64,000 nucleotides of DNA from Paracoccus litorisediminis. GTDB lineage: Bacteria > Pseudomonadota > Alphaproteobacteria > Rhodobacterales > Rhodobacteraceae. The stretch covers positions 682,001 to 746,000 of the forward strand of contig NZ_WMIG01000001.1 in assembly GCF_009711205.1 (NCBI RefSeq), written 5' to 3'. The translations under genes were made by a program, and so were the position numbers. The notes under the pieces are model-generated. The model searched no databases. It saw only the letters and a program-made list of their open reading frames with translations, and had not been told where the DNA came from. Shown in pieces: positions 9,532 to 18,640 of the stretch; position 1 is the stretch's first letter, and every line of letters starts with the position of its first letter.

Positions 9532-11034
9532 CTACCCGTTCCCGCGCACGAAACGTGCGGCTTCTTCGGCGGCGCGGCGCAGGGCGTTGGATTTGTTCAC
9601 CGTTTCCATGAACTCGGCCTCGGGGTCGCTGTCATAGACGACGCCGCCACCGGCTTGGATATAAAGCGTGTGATCCTTGACCACACCGGTGCGCAGCGCG
9701 ATGCACATGTCCATCTCGCCATTCGCGGCGAAGTAACCCACGCCACCGGCATAGACGCCGCGCTTTTCGGGCTCCAGCTCGTCGATGATCTGCATGGCGC
9801 GGACCTTCGGCGCGCCCGAGACCGTGCCTGCGGGCATCCCTGCCAGCAGCGCGGACAGGGCATCCTCGCCCTCGCGCAGCTCACCCACCACGTTCGAGAC
9901 AATATGCATGACGTGGCTGTAGCGCTCGACGATGAATTGCTCGGTCGGTTTCACCGTGCCCATTTTCGCCACCCGACCGACATCGTTGCGGCCAAGATCC
10001 AGCAGCATCAGATGCTCGGCCAGTTCCTTCTGGTCGGACAGCAGATCGGCTTCCAGCGCATTGTCTTCCTCGGGCGTGGCACCGCGTTTGCGGGTGCCCG
10101 CGATGGGACGCACCGTCACCTCGCCGCCGCGCAGACGCACGAGGATCTCGGGCGAGGCACCGACGATCTGGAAGCCGCCGAAGTTCAGGTAGAACATGAA
10201 GGGCGAGGGGTTCGTGCGGCGCAGGCTGCGATACAGCGCAAACGGCGGCAGCGGGAAATCCATCGCCCAGCGTTGCGAGGGCACGACCTGAAAGATGTCG
10301 CCCGCGCGGATATAGTCCTTGGCCTTCTCGACTGCGGCCAGATAGGCGGGTTTGCTGAAATTGCTGCGCAATTCGCCGACCTTCAGGTCATGGCCAAGCG
10401 CGCGCGGCTCGCTGGGCTGACGGTCAAGCGAGCGCAGCGCCTCCATCAGGCGCTCGGCGGTCTGGGCATAGGCGGCGCGGGCGGGCGTGCCGCCCTGATG
10501 CCATGCCGGGGCGCAAAGCAGGACCTCGCCCTTGACGCCGTCCAGCACTGCCACGACCGAGGGGCGCATCATCACCGCATCAGGCAGGCCCAGCGGGTCG
10601 GGATTCACATGCGGCAGGCGCTCGACCAGACGGATCATGTCATAGCCGAGATAGCCGAAAAGCCCCGCTGCCCCGGCAGGCACGCCGTCGGGCATGTCGA
10701 TGCGGGATTCAGTGATCAGGGCGCGCAAGCTGTCCAGCGCCGGGCGGTCATCGGTGGTGAACTCATCCGAATAGCGCGCCGTCCGGTTGATCCGGGCCAC
10801 GCCGTCGCGGCAGTCCCAGATCAGGTCGGGCTTCATGCCGACAAAGGAATAACGGCCCCGCACCTCGCCGCCGGTCACGCTTTCCAGCATGAAGCTGTTG
10901 GGCGCGGCCTCGGCCAGCTTCAGCATCAGGCTGACCGGGGTATCCAGATCGGCGGCCAGACGGATGGTCAGAAGCTGGTTGCGCCCCTCGCTCCAGCCGC
11001 GTTCGAAATCGGTAAAGTCGGGAGAGATGTCCAT
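9532..11034 (-). CDS. trpE: Anthranilate synthase component I
   Basis: Converts chorismate with ammonia from TrpG to anthranilate, the committed step to tryptophan. The 500 residues include an N-terminal regulatory domain with the tryptophan-binding LLKLAEAAPNSFMLES-type motif, and the chorismate-binding domain with PIAGTRKRG, LMLLDLGRNDVGRV and GAGVVYDSDPEAE-like GGGVVYDSDPEAE. The ATG at 11034 shares one base with the ppiD stop (TGATG), giving translational coupling. A GTG one codon upstream is an alternative. trpG and trpD are not adjacent but start 4 kb away on the other strand, a split seen in other Rhodobacteraceae. Confidence 0.97.
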   Translation of the reverse strand: MDISPDFTDFERGWSEGRNQLLTIRLAADLDTPVSLMLKLAEAAPNSFMLESVTGGEVRGRYSFVGMKPDLIWDCRDGVARINRTARYSDEFTTDDRPALDSLRALITESRIDMPDGVPAGAAGLFGYLGYDMIRLVERLPHVNPDPLGLPDAVMMRPSVVAVLDGVKGEVLLCAPAWHQGGTPARAAYAQTAERLMEALRSLDRQPSEPRALGHDLKVGELRSNFSKPAYLAAVEKAKDYIRAGDIFQVVPSQRWAMDFPLPPFALYRSLRRTNPSPFMFYLNFGGFQIVGASPEILVRLRGGEVTVRPIAGTRKRGATPEEDNALEADLLSDQKELAEHLMLLDLGRNDVGRVAKMGTVKPTEQFIVERYSHVMHIVSNVVGELREGEDALSALLAGMPAGTVSGAPKVRAMQIIDELEPEKRGVYAGGVGYFAANGEMDMCIALRTGVVKDHTLYIQAGGGVVYDSDPEAEFMETVNKSNALRRAAEEAARFVRGNG

Positions 11035-12965
11035 CACTGCATCTGCGTGTTCACCGCGTCGATCGCGGTCTGGTTCACGGTCACGCCGCTTTGCGCCTGA
11101 ACGGCGCGGGTGAAGTAGTCGAACACGTCCTGACGCATGGAATCGCCCAGACGGTTGGCGATGCTGTCGCGCATCTGCCCAGCCTCGGGGGCATCGGTCG
11201 CGGCGGCATGGACCTGATCCAGCGTGACAAGGAAGACGCGATTGTCGGCATCGACGATCTCGGCCTCGCCCGGCTCGGTGATTTCAAAGGCCTTGCTAAC
11301 GACTTCCTGCGGCACGCCGTTGATGAAGCCGCCACGGGTCAGGCCGGTTTCCGCATGGCCCTTTTCGGGGGCTTGCTGGGGGATGACCGGGGTCGGCGCG
11401 GGGGCCGCGCCCACGGCCTGCGCGACCGGGGCGGTCGCCGCCGCCGGAGCAGGATTCGCGGGCTCGATCGCGGCGGCATTGGCCAGCTTGCGTTCCTCGG
11501 CCAGCGCCATCAGCTGGCGCATGGTTTCGTTCTGCAGCCAGTCGGCAGCAACGCGGTCCTTCACCTCGGCGAAGGGGATCAGGGCCGGAGGCTCGATCTT
11601 GTCCAGACGCAGGGCGAAGATGCCGCCATCCTCGAAGGTATAAAGCTCGGGGAAGTCGGACTGGGTGACCTCGGCGGCGTGCTGGCGGAATTCGGGATAG
11701 GCCGCGATGCTGCCCGGATCGTCGCCGGTGCTGGCGGTCCAGTCGATCTGCCCCAGTTGCATGTGGGTTTCCTTGACCAGATCCTCCAGCGTCGCGCCGC
11801 CAGCCATCAGGTCGGTAATCGAGGCCGATTGCTCATCGATCTGGCGACGGGCGCGGTCGATCGCGGCCTCAAGGCGCAGATCGCCCTTGGCCTGTTCGAA
11901 GGTGACGTCGACCGGCTCAAGAATGGCGTTCATCGAGTACAGCGCCGGGCCCAGATCGCTGCTGACCGGGCCGGCGATGCCGGGCTGGTCCAGCGCAAAG
12001 ACGGGTGCACCCGCCGGACCCAGATCGGCCTGCGAGACCTCGCCCAGATCCAGATCGGCCAGCGTCAGGCCACGTTCGGCGGCCAGCTGTTCAAAGCTGA
12101 TCTCATGCTTGTCCAGACGGGCCTTGGCCTCTTCGGCGGCGGCGACGGTCGGAAAGACCAGACGCTCGACCATGCGGCGCTCGGGCTGCTGGTATTCGTC
12201 CTTGCGCTGCTCATAAAGGTCGCGCAGGGCCTGATCGTCCACCTCGACGGTCTTTTCGATCATCTCGGGGGTCAGCCAGACATAGGTGATCTTGCGGATC
12301 TCGGGATGGGTGAAGCGGTCGGCATTGGCCTTGTGCCATGCTTCCAGCGTCGCATCGTCGGGCGTGGCAATCGGCGCGGCCAGATCGGCGGCGGTCAGTT
12401 CCTGCCAGTGGATGTCGCGGGTTTCCAGCAGCCAGCCCAGCGAGCGGTCGGTGACCGGCTGCGGGGCCTTGATCCCGGCCAGCGTCGCCTGTTGCAGGAT
12501 GACGCGTGCCGCGTCCATGCGCAGGTCATGTTCGAAATCGGCTTCGCGGATACCTTCGCGCTGCAGCGTATCGGCATAGCGGGCGCGGTCGAACTTGCCG
12601 TCGATGCCCTTGAAGGCGGCGGCATTGGTGATCTGTTCGGCCACGGCGTGATCGCCGACCGAGATGCCCAGACGGTTCGCCTGATCCTCAAGCGCGGCCG
12701 AGACCATCAGCCGCGACAGCGCCATCTGGTCCAGCCCCATGGCCTTGGCCTCGGCAGCGGTCGGCTGCTTGCCGGTACGTGCCGCGAAGTCCTGCATTTC
12801 GTTGCGCAAGGCCCGCGCATAGTCCTGCGAGGACACTTCGACCTCGCCCACCGATCCGATATCCGCCGTGCCGCCCGAGAAATTGGTGACGCCGAAGCCT
12901 CCAAGCCCCAGGACCAGCATCCCCATCAGCAACCAGACGATGGTCGATTTGCCCTTGCCGCGCAT
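11034..12965 (-). CDS. ppiD: PpiD-like membrane-anchored peptidyl-prolyl isomerase/chaperone
   Basis: Protein of 643 residues anchored by one N-terminal membrane helix (about residues 8-28), the rest facing the periplasm. It has the SurA/PpiD N-terminal chaperone region (YARALRNEMQDF, LDQMALSRLM) and a parvulin-like segment in the middle. The parvulin part is poorly conserved, so catalytic isomerase activity is doubtful and holdase function more likely. A long Ala/Pro-rich linker (around residues 505-540) separates the C-terminal part. Upstream of trpE with a one-base overlap. That ppiD-trpE linkage is recurrent in alphaproteobacteria although the two jobs are unrelated. Confidence 0.92.
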   Translation of the reverse strand: MRGKGKSTIVWLLMGMLVLGLGGFGVTNFSGGTADIGSVGEVEVSSQDYARALRNEMQDFAARTGKQPTAAEAKAMGLDQMALSRLMVSAALEDQANRLGISVGDHAVAEQITNAAAFKGIDGKFDRARYADTLQREGIREADFEHDLRMDAARVILQQATLAGIKAPQPVTDRSLGWLLETRDIHWQELTAADLAAPIATPDDATLEAWHKANADRFTHPEIRKITYVWLTPEMIEKTVEVDDQALRDLYEQRKDEYQQPERRMVERLVFPTVAAAEEAKARLDKHEISFEQLAAERGLTLADLDLGEVSQADLGPAGAPVFALDQPGIAGPVSSDLGPALYSMNAILEPVDVTFEQAKGDLRLEAAIDRARRQIDEQSASITDLMAGGATLEDLVKETHMQLGQIDWTASTGDDPGSIAAYPEFRQHAAEVTQSDFPELYTFEDGGIFALRLDKIEPPALIPFAEVKDRVAADWLQNETMRQLMALAEERKLANAAAIEPANPAPAAATAPVAQAVGAAPAPTPVIPQQAPEKGHAETGLTRGGFINGVPQEVVSKAFEITEPGEAEIVDADNRVFLVTLDQVHAAATDAPEAGQMRDSIANRLGDSMRQDVFDYFTRAVQAQSGVTVNQTAIDAVNTQMQ

Positions 12966-13083
12966 TAGCTGTCCTGCCCGTTTTTTTCGTCCTTGCAGTC
13001 TTTAGGGTGCTGCGGGCCCCACGGCAAGTGCCGCGACCCTGACGGACGCGGCAGGCCTGCTCACAAGCGCGCGGGGCGCGCGC

Positions 13084-14259
13084 TTAGCCGCGAAAACCCG
13101 CCAGCCGCCGCATCAACGTGCCGATCCCGGCGACGTCGGCATTGGCAAAGGCGATGCGGACATGGCGCGCGCCGTCCGCGTCGCCCTCGGGCATGAACAT
13201 GGTGCCGGGCAGCAGCAGCACGCCCGCCTCGCGCACCAACCGCTTGGCCAGTTCCGGCGAAGGCAGGTCAAAAGGATGCTCGACCCAAGCGAAATAGGCC
13301 CCGCAGCCCTTGACCTTCCAGCCCTCCAACGAGGCCATCCCGGCATCCATCGCCGCGCGGCGGGCAAGGATCTCGGCCCGCTCACCGGCCAGCCATTCGG
13401 TCAGGTTCGCCATGCCCCAAGCCGCACCGATCTGGCCGATCTGGCTGGCGCAGATGGCGACGGTATCAAGGAACTTCTCGATCTCGATCATCCGGGCTTC
13501 GCTGGCCACCACAGCGCCGATGCGGTGCCCTGTCAGGCGATAAGCCTTGGAAAAGCTGTACAGATGGATCAGCGTGTCGCCCCAATCGGGATCGGCGAAC
13601 AGGTGATGCGGCGCGCCGCTGCGGCTGTCGAAATCGCGATAGGTCTCATCCACGATCAGCGCCAGATTGCGCGAGCGGGCCAGATCAAAGAAGGCGCGCA
13701 GCGTTTCCGCCGGGTATTCCGCCCCCGAGGGGTTGTTCGGGCTGACCAGCACGATGGCGCGGGTGCGGTCGGTGATCAGCTTTGCGGCCTCGGCGGCATC
13801 GGGGATCATCCCCTGCCCGCAATGCAGCCCGACCGAGCGGATGCCCTGCATGTCCAGCCACATCTTGTGGTTGAAATACCACGGCAGCGGCAGGATGATT
13901 TCATCGCCCGGCCCGGCCAGCGTCTGGATCGTGGCGCAGAAGGCCTGGTTGCAGCCCTGAGTGATCGCGACCTGCTCGGGGCGGATCACGCCGCCATAGG
14001 CGCGGCTCCAATCCGTGGCCACGGCCTCGCGCAGCTCGCTGCGGCCCAAAACCGGGCCGTAGAAATGCGCGTCGGGCTGGTTGAGCGCGGCTTCCGACAT
14101 GGCACGGCGCAGCGGTTCCGGCGGCGGATCGACCGGGGCGGCCTGGCTCACGTTGATCAGCGGGCGCTCGGGGGTGAAGGTGACGCCTTCCAGCCAGCGC
14201 CGCGCCTCCATTACGGGCGGGCGGAAGGTGGCGGCAATGGCGGGGTTCAGGGGAAGCAT
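13084..14259 (-). CDS. Class I/II pyridoxal-phosphate aminotransferase
   Basis: Fold-type I aminotransferase of 391 residues. PLP is bound at Lys238 in LYSFSKAYRLTGHRIG, and other cofactor contacts are NNPSG at 175-179 and the DETYRDF motif at 204-210. The substrate is not evident; the family includes aspartate, aromatic and kynurenine-type enzymes, and many Rhodobacteraceae relatives are only labelled aminotransferase. It begins 4 bases after the stop of the proline-rich membrane protein. Position between two tryptophan gene clusters might suggest an aromatic substrate, but that is inference. Confidence 0.9.
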   Translation of the reverse strand: MLPLNPAIAATFRPPVMEARRWLEGVTFTPERPLINVSQAAPVDPPPEPLRRAMSEAALNQPDAHFYGPVLGRSELREAVATDWSRAYGGVIRPEQVAITQGCNQAFCATIQTLAGPGDEIILPLPWYFNHKMWLDMQGIRSVGLHCGQGMIPDAAEAAKLITDRTRAIVLVSPNNPSGAEYPAETLRAFFDLARSRNLALIVDETYRDFDSRSGAPHHLFADPDWGDTLIHLYSFSKAYRLTGHRIGAVVASEARMIEIEKFLDTVAICASQIGQIGAAWGMANLTEWLAGERAEILARRAAMDAGMASLEGWKVKGCGAYFAWVEHPFDLPSPELAKRLVREAGVLLLPGTMFMPEGDADGARHVRIAFANADVAGIGTLMRRLAGFRG

Positions 14260-14263
14260 CGGA

Positions 14264-14965
14264 TCACTCGTTTGTCCCGTTCAGGCGCAGGGCGCCAAAA
14301 TCGGGAGGGGTGGAAAGGTTCAGGCCCTGTTCCGGCGCGGGCGCACTGGCCGGTTGCGGATCGGGCTGCGGTTCGGATGGCAGTGCAAAGACCGGCTCGT
14401 CAGCCGGTGCCGCCAGCCCCTGCGGGGCCGCGCGTGACGCGGACTGCATGGCGGCGGGGCTGTCGGGCGGGGTGTCCGGCAGCGCGATCGGGTCGGGGGC
14501 CGGGGCGGACATGCCCGAAACTTCGGGGACTTCGCCCCGCGCCTCGGGCGGCAGGGCAGGATCGGCGGGGGCGGGCAGGGATTCGGCCTGCGGGGCCGGC
14601 GCGACAGGAGCCTCGACCGATCGCGGCGCGACCGCGGCCATCGGCGCGGGTGAGACCGGGGCGATATCGGTGCCGCGCGCGAACTCCGATCCTTCGGGCG
14701 GGGTCATATCCTCGACCACCGGGGATTGGGATGGGGCGGGCACCGGAGCGGCGGGCGGGGGCGCGGCGGGCGGGGGCGAACTGTCTGGGATAGCTGGCGG
14801 ATCAACCTTGACCACCGGTGCTGGTGGCGGGGCGGGTGTGATCGCCTCGGGGGTCGAGGTCTGGTCGCGCCGGGCCGGTTGCGGCAGGATCAGCGACAAA
14901 GCGGCCAAGGCGGCGGCGCAGGTCAGCGCCCCGTGAAACAGTCCCGCCGCAAATCCCTTTGCCAT
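14264..14965 (-). CDS. Proline/alanine-rich membrane-anchored protein of unknown function
   Basis: Protein of 233 residues: one N-terminal membrane helix (about residues 8-28), then about 200 residues dominated by Pro and Ala with no recognisable domain. The N-terminus MAKGFAAGLFHGAL resembles the anchor of the divergent polysaccharide deacetylases (YibQ type) that, as I recall, often sit beside trpG in Rhodobacteraceae. Here the catalytic domain is absent: the aminotransferase starts 4 bases after the stop, leaving no room for a remnant. It could be a truncated YibQ or simply a periplasm-spanning spacer protein. Divergent from trpG with 118 bases between. Confidence 0.7.
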   Translation of the reverse strand: MAKGFAAGLFHGALTCAAALAALSLILPQPARRDQTSTPEAITPAPPPAPVVKVDPPAIPDSSPPPAAPPPAAPVPAPSQSPVVEDMTPPEGSEFARGTDIAPVSPAPMAAVAPRSVEAPVAPAPQAESLPAPADPALPPEARGEVPEVSGMSAPAPDPIALPDTPPDSPAAMQSASRAAPQGLAAPADEPVFALPSEPQPDPQPASAPAPEQGLNLSTPPDFGALRLNGTNE

Positions 14966-15083
14966 GCGCGATACGGCCCTCCGCCCCTGTTTTTATTGCC
15001 CGCGGGGTTGACCCTTGTGCAGGCTTTGCACCATCTATAGCCGCAGATTTTCCGGGGTTCACCCCCCAATGCAAGGCCCTGCC

Positions 15084-15674
15084 ATGATCCTGCTCATCGA
15101 CAATTACGACAGCTTCACATGGAACCTCGTGCATTACATGGGCGAGGCAGGAGCCGATGTCAGGGTCTGGCGAAACGATGCGCTGACCGTGGACGAGGCT
15201 TTGGGCATGGGCGCGCAGGGGATCGTGATCTCTCCCGGTCCCTGCGATCCGGCACAGGCCGGGATCATCGTCCCGCTGATCCGGGCCGCGTCGGAACGTG
15301 CGATTCCGCTGTTCGGCGTCTGCCTTGGCCATCAGGCCATTGGCGAGGCATTCGGCGGCAAGGTCGTCCGCGCCAGCCGGATCGTCCACGGCAAGACCGA
15401 TGCGATCAGCCATGACGGCACCGGCGTTTTCACCGGCCTGCCCTCGCCCTTGACCGCGACGCGCTACCATTCGCTGACGGTGGAACCCGAAAGCCTGCCC
15501 GACTGCCTGCGCGTCACCGCGACGGCGGCAGATGGCACGATCATGGGGCTGATGCACCGGACCCTGCCGATCGAGGGCGTGCAGTTCCACCCGGAAAGCA
15601 TCGCCTCGGAATATGGCCATGACATGATCCGCAACTTCCTGCGCCGCTGCTCGAACATGGAATCGGCGGCATGA
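15084..15674 (+). CDS. trpG: Anthranilate synthase component II (glutamine amidotransferase)
   Basis: Supplies ammonia from glutamine to TrpE. The 196-residue class I amidotransferase has the triad Cys80 (FGVCLGHQ), His169 and Glu171 (VQFHPES), and the N-terminal [14 protein letters not shown] chose the ATG at 15084 because the conserved start follows at once; an in-frame ATG at 15069 is less likely. It overlaps trpD as ATGA and leads the trpGD-ung-trpC-moaC-moeA operon. No tryptophan leader peptide or attenuator could be recognised upstream. Confidence 0.97.
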   Translation: MILLIDNYDSFTWNLVHYMGEAGADVRVWRNDALTVDEALGMGAQGIVISPGPCDPAQAGIIVPLIRAASERAIPLFGVCLGHQAIGEAFGGKVVRASRIVHGKTDAISHDGTGVFTGLPSPLTATRYHSLTVEPESLPDCLRVTATAADGTIMGLMHRTLPIEGVQFHPESIASEYGHDMIRNFLRRCSNMESAA

Positions 15675-16696
15675 GCGCGTCGGATATCCGCCCGCTGATC
15701 GGCATCGCCGCCGAGCGTCCCCTGACCGGGTCCGAAGCCGAGGCCGCCTTTTCGGCGCTGTTCGAGGGTGCGGCCACCCCCGCCCAGATCGGTGGCCTGT
15801 TGATGGCGATGCGCGTGCGCGGCGAAACGGTCGAGGAAATCGCCGCCGCCACCCGCGCCATGCGCGCCCGCATGAACCGCATCAAGGCCCCCGACGACGC
15901 CATCGACATCGTCGGCACCGGCGGCGACGGCAAGGGCACGCTGAACATCTCGACTGCGACGGCCTTTGTCGTGGCGGGTGCGGGCGTGCCGGTCGCCAAG
16001 CATGGCAACCGCAACCTGTCCTCGAAATCTGGCTCGGCCGACGCGATGACCCATCTGGGCCTGAACGTCATGACCCCGCCCGAGGTCGCGGAAAGGGCGC
16101 TGGCCGAGATCGGCATCTGCTTCATGATGGCGCCGATGCACCACCCGGCCATGCGCCATGTCGGACCGGCCCGCGCCGAGTTGGGCACGCGCACCATCTT
16201 CAACCTGCTGGGACCGATGACCAATCCCGGCTCGGTCCGCAGGCAGCTGACCGGGACCTTCGACCGGATCTGGAACCGCCCGATGGCCGAAACCCTGCGC
16301 GAGCTGGGCAGCGACATGGCGTGGCTGGTGCATGGCTCGGACGGCACGGATGAGATCTCGATCGCCGGGGTGACCTGGGTCGCGCAGCTGAAAGAGGGCG
16401 AGATCACCGAATTCGAGATCACCCCCGCCGATGCCGGGATCGACAGCCACCCGTTCGATGCCATCCTTGGCGGCGATCCGGCGCAGAATGCGGGTGCCCT
16501 GCGCGGGCTGCTGGCGGGCGACCGCGGTGCTTACCGCGATGCGGTGCTGCTGAACTCGGCCGCCGCCCTGCTGATCGCGGGCAAGGCCGCCGATCTGCGC
16601 GAGGGGGCGGCAATGGCGCGCGACTCCATCGACAGCGGCAAGGCCAAGGCCAAGCTGGAGGCCCTCGCCGCACATGTCGGCGCGCCCGAGGCATGA
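15671..16696 (+). CDS. trpD: Anthranilate phosphoribosyltransferase
   Basis: Transfers phosphoribose from PRPP to anthranilate. The 341 residues show the PRPP and magnesium-binding loop [14 protein letters not shown], the KHGNR motif after it, and NLLGPMTNP. Start ATG lies inside ATGA shared with trpG, and its own TGA is shared in the same way with ung. Length is typical. Confidence 0.97.
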   Translation: MSASDIRPLIGIAAERPLTGSEAEAAFSALFEGAATPAQIGGLLMAMRVRGETVEEIAAATRAMRARMNRIKAPDDAIDIVGTGGDGKGTLNISTATAFVVAGAGVPVAKHGNRNLSSKSGSADAMTHLGLNVMTPPEVAERALAEIGICFMMAPMHHPAMRHVGPARAELGTRTIFNLLGPMTNPGSVRRQLTGTFDRIWNRPMAETLRELGSDMAWLVHGSDGTDEISIAGVTWVAQLKEGEITEFEITPADAGIDSHPFDAILGGDPAQNAGALRGLLAGDRGAYRDAVLLNSAAALLIAGKAADLREGAAMARDSIDSGKAKAKLEALAAHVGAPEA

Positions 16697-17349
16697 GCCT
16701 GCCCGAAGCCTGGGCCGGACTGCCCTTTTTCGATCAGGACTGGCCGGGCATCAGCGCCCGGCTGGACGGTCAGGACTGGCTGCCGGGCGCGTCCCGCGTC
16801 TTTGCCGCGTTGAAGCTGACCCCGCCCGAAGCCGCCCGCGTCGTCATTCTGGGTCAGGACCCCTACCCGACGCCGGGACATGCGAACGGGCTGGCCTTTT
16901 CGGTCACGCCGGAAACCGCGCTGCCGCGTTCGCTCAAGAACATCTACACCGAGATGCGCGAGGATCTGGGCCACGCCCCACCGAATGGCGACCTCAGCCA
17001 TTGGGCGCGGCAAGGGGTCTTGCTGCTCAACACCTCGCTTTCCGTGCTGCCCGGACAGGCGGGGGTGCATGCGAAATGGGGCTGGGACCGTCTGGCGCGT
17101 CAGGCCGTTGCCCGCGCGCAGAAGGAACGCCCGCTGGCCTTCATCCTGTGGGGCGCGCATGCGCAAAAGGCACTGGCCGGTCTGCCGCGCGCACAGGATC
17201 TGGTGATCGAGACCGCCCATCCCTCTCCCTTGTCGGCCCGGCGCGGGTTTTTCGGCTCGCGTCCGTTCAGCCGGGTCAATGACTGGCTGGCGGCCCGCGG
17301 CGATATGCCCATTGACTGGGCCCTTTCCGAAACAGCCGTCGCAGGGTAA
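16693..17349 (+). CDS. ung: Uracil-DNA glycosylase (family 1)
   Basis: Removes uracil from DNA to start base-excision repair. The 218-residue protein has the water-activating motif GQDPYP at 54-59 (catalytic Asp56), the LLNTSLSV uracil-binding segment, and the leucine-loop [11 protein letters not shown] (His176). It overlaps trpD by four bases and ends 8 bases before trpC, so a DNA repair gene is built into a tryptophan operon. All motifs are intact. Confidence 0.95.
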   Translation: MSLPEAWAGLPFFDQDWPGISARLDGQDWLPGASRVFAALKLTPPEAARVVILGQDPYPTPGHANGLAFSVTPETALPRSLKNIYTEMREDLGHAPPNGDLSHWARQGVLLLNTSLSVLPGQAGVHAKWGWDRLARQAVARAQKERPLAFILWGAHAQKALAGLPRAQDLVIETAHPSPLSARRGFFGSRPFSRVNDWLAARGDMPIDWALSETAVAG

Positions 17350-17357
17350 AAACGCGC

Positions 17358-18149
17358 ATGGATATTCTTGACCGCATCAAAGCCTACAAGCTTGAGGAAA
17401 TCGCAGCCGCCAAGGCCGCTCGCCCGCTGGCCGGGGTCGAGGAAGCCGCCCGCGCCGCTGATGCTCCGCGCGGTTTCGCCCGTGCGCTGTCTGACAAAGC
17501 TGCGACCGGCCATGCCCTGATCGCCGAGATCAAGAAAGCCAGCCCGTCCAAGGGCTTGATCCGCCCCGATTTCGACCCGCCGTCGCTGGCGCAGGCCTAT
17601 GAGGCCGGTGGTGCCGCCTGTCTGTCGGTGCTGACCGATGGCCCCAGCTTTCAGGGCGCGCCGGAATTCCTGACCGCGGCCCGCGCCGCCTGCAACCTGC
17701 CCGCGTTGCGCAAGGATTTCCTCTACGACACCTATCAGGTGGCCGAGGCCCGCGCATGGGGTGCCGATTGCATCCTGATCATCATGGCATCCGTCGATGA
17801 TGCGCTGGCCGCCGAGCTTGAGGACGCGGCCCTGCATTGGGGCATGGACGCGCTGATCGAGGTCCATGACCGCGAAGAACTGGACCGCGCGCTGCGCCTG
17901 AAATCGCCGCTGATCGGGGTCAACAACCGCAACCTGAAGACCTTCGAGATCAGCATCCAGAACACGCTGGATCTGGCCCCGCATGTGCCCTCTGACCGCG
18001 ATCTGGTCTGCGAAAGCGGGCTGTTCACCCCTGCCGACCTGAACCTGATGGCGGGTGCCGGGGTCAAGCGCTTCCTGATCGGCGAAAGCCTGATGCGGCA
18101 GGCCGATGTGACCGGGGCCACCCGCAATATTCTGGGCCTTGCCGCATGA
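17358..18149 (+). CDS. trpC: Indole-3-glycerol phosphate synthase
   Basis: Closes the indole ring in tryptophan synthesis. The 263-residue TIM barrel carries [11 protein letters not shown] (substrate-binding lysine and phosphate contacts), [23 protein letters not shown] and ESGLFTPAD. The monofunctional length shows it is not fused to TrpF. ATGA overlap with moaC downstream. Confidence 0.97.
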   Translation: MDILDRIKAYKLEEIAAAKAARPLAGVEEAARAADAPRGFARALSDKAATGHALIAEIKKASPSKGLIRPDFDPPSLAQAYEAGGAACLSVLTDGPSFQGAPEFLTAARAACNLPALRKDFLYDTYQVAEARAWGADCILIIMASVDDALAAELEDAALHWGMDALIEVHDREELDRALRLKSPLIGVNNRNLKTFEISIQNTLDLAPHVPSDRDLVCESGLFTPADLNLMAGAGVKRFLIGESLMRQADVTGATRNILGLAA

Positions 18150-18616
18150 CGCTCACGCATTTCGACGCGCAGGGTCAGGCCCATATGGTCGATGTCTCGG
18201 ACAAGGCCGAGACCGCGCGCGAAGCCGTGGCCGAAGGTGTGGTGATCATGTCGGCGGAAACTTTGGCGCTGGCCCAAGGCGGCGCGGCCAAGGGCGATGT
18301 CATGGGCGTCGCGCGTCTGGCCGGAATCATGGGGGCCAAGCGCACCTCGGATCTGATCCCGCTGTGCCATCCTTTGCCGATCACCAAGGTCGCCGTCGAA
18401 CTGGCGGCCGAACCCGATCTGCCCGGCATCCGCGTCACCGCCACCGTCAAGACCGCCGGCAAGACCGGTGTCGAGATGGAGGCCCTGACCGCCGTCACCA
18501 CCGCCTGCCTGACCGTCTATGACATGCTCAAGGCGGCGCAGAAGGACATGCGGATCGAAGGCATCCGCCTGCTGTCCAAGACCGGCGGCAAATCGGGCGA
18601 GTTCCGCGCCCCCTGA
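18146..18616 (+). CDS. moaC: Cyclic pyranopterin monophosphate synthase
   Basis: Second step of molybdenum cofactor synthesis, downstream of MoaA. The 156 residues include the hexamer active-site segments [21 protein letters not shown] and [11 protein letters not shown] (catalytic Lys and Asp). Starts within the trpC stop (ATGA) and is followed 24 bases later by moeA, so cofactor genes ride on the tryptophan transcript; the arrangement trpC-moaC-moeA-lexA is common in Rhodobacteraceae. Confidence 0.96.
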   Translation: MTLTHFDAQGQAHMVDVSDKAETAREAVAEGVVIMSAETLALAQGGAAKGDVMGVARLAGIMGAKRTSDLIPLCHPLPITKVAVELAAEPDLPGIRVTATVKTAGKTGVEMEALTAVTTACLTVYDMLKAAQKDMRIEGIRLLSKTGGKSGEFRAP

Positions 18617-18640
18617 GTTCCGCCCCTGAAAGGGTCCCCC

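Noticed and set aside
9328..12968. Long plus-strand open frames opposite trpE and ppiD
   Set aside because: Same cause: shadows of real minus-strand genes with strong family motifs.
15008..15041. TTGACC and TATAGC as a promoter for trpG
   Set aside because: The spacer is 22 bases, too long for a normal sigma-70 promoter; no better pair was found.
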